Part shown: positions 7,853 through 12,180 of the stretch, one piece after another
Numbering within the stretch: the stretch's first letter is position 1
Layout: each line of letters opens with the position of its first letter
Origin: an uncultured Bacillota bacterium
Lineage (GTDB): Bacteria > Bacillota_I > Bacilli_A > RF39 > UBA660
Assembly: GCA_947168865.1 (NCBI GenBank)
Contig: CAMVNN010000022.1
Coordinates: 1-12,180 of the forward strand
DNA length: 12,180 bases
Direction of reading: 5' to 3'
Position numbers and translations under genes: made by a program
Notes under the pieces: model-generated
Database searches by the model: none
Told to the model about the DNA's origin: nothing
Seen by the model: only the letters and a program-made list of their open reading frames with translations

Positions 7853-7867
7853 TCTTTGTGATATTAT
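7839..7867 (+). promoter_or_regulatory. pyrH promoter (extended -10)
   Basis: TTGTTA (7839-7844), a 17-nt spacer and TATTAT (7862-7867), with TGA just before the -10 giving an extended -10. The predicted start is right at the GGAGG ribosome site (7874-7878), so the leader is only about 12 nt. The -35 lies inside the end of the upstream gene. Confidence 0.65.
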
Positions 7868-7885
7868 TTTAATGGAGGATTTAAC

Positions 7886-8575
7886 ATGTATAAGAAGATA
7901 GTATTAAAATTAAGTGGCGAATCACTTTCTAATGAAAATAATGCAGGAATTGATTTTAATAAAGCTTTAAATATAGCTAATGATTTAAAAAAAATATATG
8001 AAAGTGGCATCCGTCTTTTATTAGTTATTGGTGGTGGAAATTTCTGGCGCGGAAGATCTAATCAATATATGGATTCTGACACTAGTGATTATGTTGGAAT
8101 GCTTGGTACTGAGATGAATGCTTTAGTGTTAGGTGATGCTTTAAAGCAAGTTAGTTGTCCAGTTAAGGTTTTTCTACGTTACAACGTTCCATGTGCTAAT
8201 TTATATAAGAAAGAAGATTTATTAAAAGATATTGATTCTAATATATTAATTGTTGGAGGAGGAATTGGGCTTCCAGCACATTCAACTGATTCAGGAGCTG
8301 CTGCTGCAGCACGTGATATTAAAGCTGATTTACTTTTAAAGATGTCAAAAACAGATGGAATATATGATTCTGATCCATTTGTTAATCCTGATGCTAAGAG
8401 ATTAGATCATTTAACATTTGATGAAGTTATTGAAAAAGAACTTGGAATAATGGATTTGGAAGCATTTAAAATTTGTAAGGAAGCAAACGTTCCTATAATG
8501 GTGAGTAAAATGGATAATTTACTTGATGTTATTGAAATTGCTAATAAGAAAAAAGAAGGAAGTTTAATTGATTAA
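7886..8575 (+). CDS. pyrH: UMP kinase
   Basis: PyrH phosphorylates UMP to UDP with ATP, an essential cytoplasmic step of pyrimidine synthesis; bacterial forms are amino-acid-kinase-fold hexamers. The product is 229 residues, slightly short. Features: KLSGE (8-12), VIGGGNFWRG (47-56), SDYVGMLGTEMNAL (67-80), KTDGIYDSDP (155-164) and IMDLEAFKIC (188-197). It is odd that the usual GTGNP.F.TDTAA.LRA stretch reads GIGLPAHSTDSGAAAAARD here (126-144); STD is kept but the aromatic residue is replaced by A-H. The family is clear, but the altered stretch leaves specificity worth checking. GGAGG precedes the ATG. The usual neighbours tsf and frr are absent; the gene stands alone between its own promoter and terminator. 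Confidence 0.92.
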   Translation: MYKKIVLKLSGESLSNENNAGIDFNKALNIANDLKKIYESGIRLLLVIGGGNFWRGRSNQYMDSDTSDYVGMLGTEMNALVLGDALKQVSCPVKVFLRYNVPCANLYKKEDLLKDIDSNILIVGGGIGLPAHSTDSGAAAAARDIKADLLLKMSKTDGIYDSDPFVNPDAKRLDHLTFDEVIEKELGIMDLEAFKICKEANVPIMVSKMDNLLDVIEIANKKKEGSLID

Positions 8576-8603
8576 AATGGTATTTAAATTACCATTTTTT
8601 TTT
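8574..8603 (+). terminator. pyrH hairpin terminator, overlapping the stop codon
   Basis: AAAATGGTA (8574-8582) pairs with TACCATTTT (8590-8598) around a 7-nt loop, and the T-run extends to 8603. Its T-run merges into the extended -10 of the next gene. Confidence 0.85.
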
Positions 8604-8611
8604 GATATAAT
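8603..8611 (+). promoter_or_regulatory. Extended -10 promoter of the long SpoIID-like gene
   Basis: TGA-TATAAT gives a perfect extended -10 directly after the pyrH terminator T-run. Only a poor -35 (TTTAAA, 8583-8588) is seen, at 17-nt spacing. The predicted leader to the ATG at 8633 is about 15 nt. The ribosome site AGGGAAAGTGAT is weak. Confidence 0.5.
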
Positions 8612-8632
8612 TAGAGTAGGGAAAGTGATAAG

Positions 8633-10681
8633 ATGGATGTAGATAAAATAGAAAGTATTAAAAAATATGTAAAATATTCTCTTCTATTAATACCGTTAAT
8701 TATAATATTAGTTATTATAAAAGGCTGTGATAATAAGAACTATAGTGAGTTAGAAGATAAAGTAAGAACTGAAGTTTCAAACTATATAAAAGAAAAGAAT
8801 ATAGCTGTAATTAATGAAAGATACATAGAATTAGTTGTATTACCAGAGATAGAAGGATTAGAACTATGTAGTGAAGCAAGTGGAGCTTTAGTTGAAAATC
8901 AAAATGGTAATCTTAAAATAACTCCTTATTTAGAATGTAATGGATATAAAAGTGAAGCAATTAAAAATAAAAGTAAATATGTAACTTTAAATGGTGATAC
9001 AGTAATGTTACTTAATAAAGGAGAAGCTTTTAATGATCCTTTGTATACTTTAAAAAAAGATGCAGATGTTGAAGTTGATGGATATGTTGGTTCTAATGTC
9101 GGAATATATAATATTAAATATAATGTATATGTTGATAATGAACTTAAAGAGACTTTGTATCGTAAGGTAATAGTAACAGATAGTGATAAAACAAGAACTA
9201 TAAGCGGTTTAGAAAATACCGAAGAACCAACATTGATTTTGTATGGCGATACTGAAATAGTCTTGGCAAAAGGGGAAAGATTTGAAGAACCCGGTTATAA
9301 GGCAGTTGACTATGAAGATGGTAAAATAAGTCGTCAGGTTAAAATCGAACCGGCTAAAATTAATACTAATACAGTTGGATCTTATTTGGTAATATATAGT
9401 GTTGAGAACTCTAGAGGAAAATCAGTTTTTAAAACGAGAACTGTAAATGTAGTTATGAGAAAATCTAACTTAAAAATTGAATTAACTAGTACTCCTGGAC
9501 AAGGCAAGACTGTAATTCTAAAATTAAATGTAATTGGAAGTGATTATGAAAGAACAATATTACCTGATAAAGCTGAAACAATATTAAATGAAGTTACATA
9601 TCCAGTAACTGCTAATGGAACTTATACTTTCTTTGTATATGATACTTATGGAAACGTATATAAGAAAGAAATAGTTGTAAGTGAGATTGATAATATACCA
9701 CCTAATGGTACTTGTAAAGCAGTTGTTACTAGTTCTGCTACTAATGTAACTGTTGAAGCTTCTGACAATAAAGGAATAAGTGGATATAACTATGTAGTTG
9801 ATGGTAAATCGAGTGGTTATATCACGAATAGTTCATATGATTCTAGTGGTAAAGCAAGTTCAGTTAAGGTTAAGGTTAAAGACATATCTGGAAACGAAAC
9901 AACTTTACCTTGTGAAATAGAAAATAAGACATTGGTGATTGCATCTGGAAGATGTGGGGCTAGTGATGTTAGTGTTACAGTTAAGACTTGTTATGGTGAT
10001 AAGGTAATAAGATCAAGTATTCCTTTAGAAGAATATTTAATGGGAGTTCTTTATGGTGAAGAAGCTCCTGGAATTAATGATCCAGTTGACTATATAAAAG
10101 CATTTATAATATTTGCTCGTACTTATACATTAGGTAGAATTGGTTATTGGAATGGTCAAAATAAGTCAATTAAGAGTTGCTCAAGTGACCAAAACTGGTG
10201 TGATGTTGATATGGGTTGTTATCGTGATCAAACTCAAGAAATGTTTGATGCATGCATCGATTATGCGGTTAGTTATCCAAGAAAAGACTATACTGCTGAT
10301 ACATGTGCCAATAGAGTAACAACTTTCCCAGGAACAGCAAATGTTTCAAATAAGACATTCTATGTTAATAATCCTGGATGGTGGGGAGCATCATCAGTTA
10401 CTTCTAATCATGTTAGATCTGTATGGCATGGACCAGTATCTGATTCGAAGAAAGAATTTTACAAAAAAATGATTGAAGAAACTGCTGGATTAGTTATATA
10501 TGATGCTAGTGGAAAACCTGCTTCTGTTCATTACTATATGTGCGATGATACTACTAAATCTGATACGTTGTGTCCAAATACAGCTGAGGATCTCGCGAAT
10601 AGTGGATATACGATGGATCAATTGATTGAAGCATACACTCAGAAATATCCGGGTAGAACAATAGATTGTTATAATAGATAA
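8633..10681 (+). CDS. Cell-surface protein: membrane anchor, Ig-like domains, cysteine-rich SpoIID/LytB-like domain
   Basis: The product is 682 residues. An N-terminal helix (about 14-30) anchors it; IIKGC at 28-32 is not a good lipobox. Two DUF5011/Ig-like domains follow at about 117-182 and 200-275 (the second has GDTEIVLAKGERFEEPGY and VGSYLVIYSV), then more beta-rich sequence to about 435. Residues 445-682 are SpoIID/LytB-like: IPLEEYLMGVLYGEEAP with the likely catalytic glutamate E476, AFIIFARTYTL (490-500), and near the end GYTMDQLIEAYTQKYPG. SpoIID is a lytic transglycosylase that cuts peptidoglycan strands lacking stem peptides. The usual late S-Q-x-G-A motif is missing and replaced by a cysteine-bearing stretch (637-647). 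Nine cysteines lie in this domain, eight of them matched in the next gene's product. The substrate is unknown. It has its own promoter and terminator. Confidence 0.85.
   Translation: MDVDKIESIKKYVKYSLLLIPLIIILVIIKGCDNKNYSELEDKVRTEVSNYIKEKNIAVINERYIELVVLPEIEGLELCSEASGALVENQNGNLKITPYLECNGYKSEAIKNKSKYVTLNGDTVMLLNKGEAFNDPLYTLKKDADVEVDGYVGSNVGIYNIKYNVYVDNELKETLYRKVIVTDSDKTRTISGLENTEEPTLILYGDTEIVLAKGERFEEPGYKAVDYEDGKISRQVKIEPAKINTNTVGSYLVIYSVENSRGKSVFKTRTVNVVMRKSNLKIELTSTPGQGKTVILKLNVIGSDYERTILPDKAETILNEVTYPVTANGTYTFFVYDTYGNVYKKEIVVSEIDNIPPNGTCKAVVTSSATNVTVEASDNKGISGYNYVVDGKSSGYITNSSYDSSGKASSVKVKVKDISGNETTLPCEIENKTLVIASGRCGASDVSVTVKTCYGDKVIRSSIPLEEYLMGVLYGEEAPGINDPVDYIKAFIIFARTYTLGRIGYWNGQNKSIKSCSSDQNWCDVDMGCYRDQTQEMFDACIDYAVSYPRKDYTADTCANRVTTFPGTANVSNKTFYVNNPGWWGASSVTSNHVRSVWHGPVSDSKKEFYKKMIEETAGLVIYDASGKPASVHYYMCDDTTKSDTLCPNTAEDLANSGYTMDQLIEAYTQKYPGRTIDCYNR
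10095..10122 (+). repeat. Paralog repeat A, copy 1
   Basis: 28 bases are identical to 10973-11000 in the next gene. They encode the shared KAFIIFAR stretch of the SpoIID-like core, identical even at synonymous positions. Confidence 0.85.
10301..10360 (+). repeat. Paralog repeat B, copy 1
   Basis: 58 of 60 bases match 11188-11247 in the next gene, including an unbroken run of 33 at the right end. It encodes TCANRVTTFPGTANVSNKTF. Flanking codons diverge sharply on both sides. Confidence 0.9.
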
Positions 10682-10704
10682 AACCAGAAATATCTGGTTT
10701 TTTT
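10681..10704 (+). terminator. Hairpin terminator of the long SpoIID-like gene
   Basis: AAACCAGA (10681-10688) pairs with TCTGGTTT (10693-10700) around a 4-nt loop, followed by a T-run to 10704. It starts at the last base of the stop codon. Confidence 0.85.
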
Positions 10705-10705
10705 C

Positions 10706-10734
10706 TTGAAATTTAATGATATGTATGCTATATT
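10706..10734 (+). promoter_or_regulatory. Promoter of the short SpoIID-like gene
   Basis: TTGAAA (10706-10711), a 17-nt spacer and TATATT (10729-10734), with TGC before it as an extended -10. It follows the upstream terminator at once, so the two paralogs are separate units. The predicted leader is about 15 nt, with GGGTGAT as ribosome site. Confidence 0.7.
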
Positions 10735-10755
10735 ATTACCCATTCGGGTGATAGT

Positions 10756-11580
10756 ATGCGAAATATTTATAAAATCCTAATATTTACACTTTTAATATCT
10801 AACATCGTATTACTTAAAAACATTCCCCAAGATGTGAATAATGATATTAAGGTCAATATTAAAACTTGCTTTGGAAATGAAGTAATTAGAAATGATGTTC
10901 CTCTTGAAGACTATTTAGTAGGTGTTTTATATGCTGAAGAAAATCCCACTCTTAAAACAAATAAAGAGTATTTAAAAGCATTTATAATATTTGCTCGTAC
11001 ATATAGTTTAAAAAGAGGAGGATATAAGAATTTAGAATCCAATTTATCAATCAAAAGTTGCTCAAGTGATCAGAATTGGTGTGATTATGAATTAGGTTGT
11101 TATCGTAATCAAACGGATGAAATGTTTAAAAAATGTATTGATTTTTCTTTAAGTAAAAAATCTAAAAAACCGTATTATTCAGCTAAGACATGTGCTAATA
11201 GAGTAACAACTTTTCCAGGAACAGCAAATGTTTCAAATAAGACATTCAAAGTGGATAATCCTAAGTGGCCTAAAAATGTTACTAGCTCTGCAAAATCAAC
11301 TACAATTGTCTCTACATGGAAGAAGAAAGCATCTCTTTCTTATCAAGAATATTTGAAAAGTCTAGTTAAAGAAACAGAGGGACTAGTTTTAAAAAATCAA
11401 AATAATAAGATTTTAACAGTTGGTTATATGGTGTGTAATTCTAATTCTTCTGGCCATATTATGTGTATGAATAAAGCTAAAAAAATGGGCGAAAATGGTT
11501 ATACTTACGAAGATATAATTAAAGCTTTTACTAAGGATTATAAGAATATTAAAATAGAAGACTATCGAAAAAACATTTGA
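10756..11580 (+). CDS. Short secreted or anchored SpoIID/LytB-like protein, paralog of the upstream gene
   Basis: The product is 274 residues. A signal peptide or anchor helix (about 5-21; basic MRNIYK start) is followed within about 10 residues by the SpoIID/LytB-like domain: VPLEDYLVGVLYAEENP (48-64) with the likely catalytic glutamate E61, AFIIFARTYSL (75-85), SIKSCSSDQNWCDYELGCYR (98-117), NRVTTFPGTANVSNKTF (148-164) and a final GYTYEDIIKAFTKDY. There is no Ig-like stalk, so it should act close to the membrane or be released. All eight cysteines (C38, C102, C109, C115, C127, C146, C227, C237) have counterparts in the upstream protein. As there, the late S-Q-x-G-A motif is absent. It has its own promoter and a shared bidirectional terminator. 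A tandem duplication with later loss or gain of the stalk is the simplest origin. Confidence 0.85.
   Translation: MRNIYKILIFTLLISNIVLLKNIPQDVNNDIKVNIKTCFGNEVIRNDVPLEDYLVGVLYAEENPTLKTNKEYLKAFIIFARTYSLKRGGYKNLESNLSIKSCSSDQNWCDYELGCYRNQTDEMFKKCIDFSLSKKSKKPYYSAKTCANRVTTFPGTANVSNKTFKVDNPKWPKNVTSSAKSTTIVSTWKKKASLSYQEYLKSLVKETEGLVLKNQNNKILTVGYMVCNSNSSGHIMCMNKAKKMGENGYTYEDIIKAFTKDYKNIKIEDYRKNI
10973..11000 (+). repeat. Paralog repeat A, copy 2
   Basis: Identical over 28 bases to 10095-10122, in the homologous place and frame of the paralogous gene. Confidence 0.85.
11188..11247 (+). repeat. Paralog repeat B, copy 2
   Basis: Matches 10301-10360 at 58 of 60 bases; the two differences are C/T changes at synonymous positions. 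Confidence 0.9.
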
Positions 11581-11599
11581 AAATAATTCAAATGTTTTT
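11569..11599. terminator. Bidirectional terminator between the short SpoIID-like gene and the hydrolase
   Basis: A perfect 13-bp stem (11569-11581 with 11587-11599; core ACATTTGAA and TTCAAATGT) closes a 5-nt loop. A- and T-runs on the two sides suit both strands. It contains the TGA of the plus-strand gene and touches the TAA of the minus-strand gene. Confidence 0.9.
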
Positions 11600-12180
11600 A
11601 TTTTAAGAAATTTAATAATTTTTCATAATATTTTTCTTTATTTACCATATAACTTAATCCATGATCAGCACCTGGAGTAATTAATATATCTTTCTTAGAA
11701 GAAATATTTTCATATATTTTTTCACTCATCTCATAAGGAACAAAATTATCATTCATACCATGAAATAGTAAAATAGGAACTTTGCTTTTTTTTACTTCTT
11801 CTAAAGCATTAACTTCATGAGGATTAAAGTGACCAAATATTCTTGCTCCAATATAAACAAATGGGTAAAAAATAATAACAGGTAACTTCATATCTTTAAT
11901 GACTTTCTTGATAATGTCTTTTGGTGATGAAAAAGCTGAATCCGCGACTATTATTTTAACATTATTGGGTAGTTTTAAGCCACTCATCATTAATACTGTT
12001 GCTGCTCCCATAGATACACCATATAAGTATATTTCAGATTTTTTCCCGAATCTTTTTAAGACATATTCAATCCATTTTAAGCCATCTAAGCGTTCTTTTA
12101 TTCCGAACGTAATAACTTTTCCTTCGCTTTTTCCATGAGCTCTTTCATCAATTAAAATCATATTGTGTTTTGTCCTTTTT
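11598..12180 (-). CDS. Alpha/beta hydrolase, N-terminus outside the window
   Basis: The frame stays open from the stop at 11600-11598 to the window edge. The ATG at 12161 is probably internal, because the codons before it (KRTKHN) continue a typical strand leading into MILIDERAHGKSEG, a signature of the YqkD/FrsA-like serine hydrolases. About 193 residues are visible. Numbering from that Met: nucleophile S50 in GVSMGA, the acid in the HGMNDNFVP segment, and the catalytic histidine in GADHGLSY near the C-terminus. So the whole Ser-Asp-His triad is present; only the N-terminal strands and oxyanion region are missing. Possible substrates are small esters or peptides; nothing here defines them. 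The hydrophobic stretch LPVIIFYPFVYIGARIFG (about 93-110) may be a lid or membrane-facing helix. It converges on the SpoIID-like gene. Confidence 0.9.
   Translation of the reverse strand, partial: KRTKHNMILIDERAHGKSEGKVITFGIKERLDGLKWIEYVLKRFGKKSEIYLYGVSMGAATVLMMSGLKLPNNVKIIVADSAFSSPKDIIKKVIKDMKLPVIIFYPFVYIGARIFGHFNPHEVNALEEVKKSKVPILLFHGMNDNFVPYEMSEKIYENISSKKDILITPGADHGLSYMVNKEKYYEKLLNFLK

Noticed and set aside
10738..10749. ACCC-ATTC-GGGT hairpin that could hide the ribosome site of the short SpoIID-like gene
   Set aside because: The predicted transcript starts near 10741, so the left arm would mostly be absent from the RNA; a 4-bp stem is also weak.

Overview
The window comes from an AT-rich, low-GC Gram-positive-type bacterium. 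Every plausible gene reads cleanly in the standard bacterial code, and TGA is used as a real stop (for example at 3695-3697 and 11578-11580), so this is not a TGA=Trp mycoplasma. A complete murF shows that the lineage still makes peptidoglycan precursors. The block lexA / small SOS-type gene / tkt / SirA-like gene / yneF matches the remembered Bacillus order lexA-yneA-yneB-ynzC-tkt-sirA(yneE)-yneF. I infer a streamlined member of the Bacilli, possibly an uncultured gut-type lineage near the Mollicutes; I cannot name it. No mobile element, phage gene, CRISPR array, tRNA or rRNA was seen.

Layout. 1-257 is the C-terminal end of an unrecognised gene. It converges on lexA (minus strand, 285-902) at a shared hairpin. 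The lexA upstream region (903-1028) holds two divergent promoters and two LexA-box-like palindromes, and reads into a 48-residue single-membrane-span protein (1029-1175) placed like YneA/SosA, the SOS cell-division inhibitors. Transketolase follows with its own promoter and terminator, then a 126-residue SirA-like protein and YneF. Next comes a likely unit of murF, a zinc-ribbon/DUF3592-like membrane protein and tgt (4013-7044). A small YrzE-like membrane protein (minus strand) converges on tgt. Divergent from it is a membrane-anchored protein made of two YetF/DUF421-like repeats (7472-7852), then pyrH (7886-8575).

8633-11580 carries two tandem paralogs with a SpoIID/LytB-like domain: a 682-residue protein with Ig-like domains and a bare 274-residue version. 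They share eight aligned cysteines and stretches of almost identical DNA. The window closes with a minus-strand alpha/beta hydrolase whose N-terminus lies outside.

Common themes are DNA-damage response and possibly replication or division control (lexA, the SOS small protein, the SirA-like protein), cell wall (murF, the SpoIID-like pair), central and nucleotide metabolism (tkt, pyrH) and tRNA modification (tgt). The genome is very compact: hairpin terminators often overlap stop codons, and predicted leaders are only about 12-25 nt. The most interesting parts are the SOS-controlled microprotein, the SirA-like protein and the cysteine-rich SpoIID-like pair.
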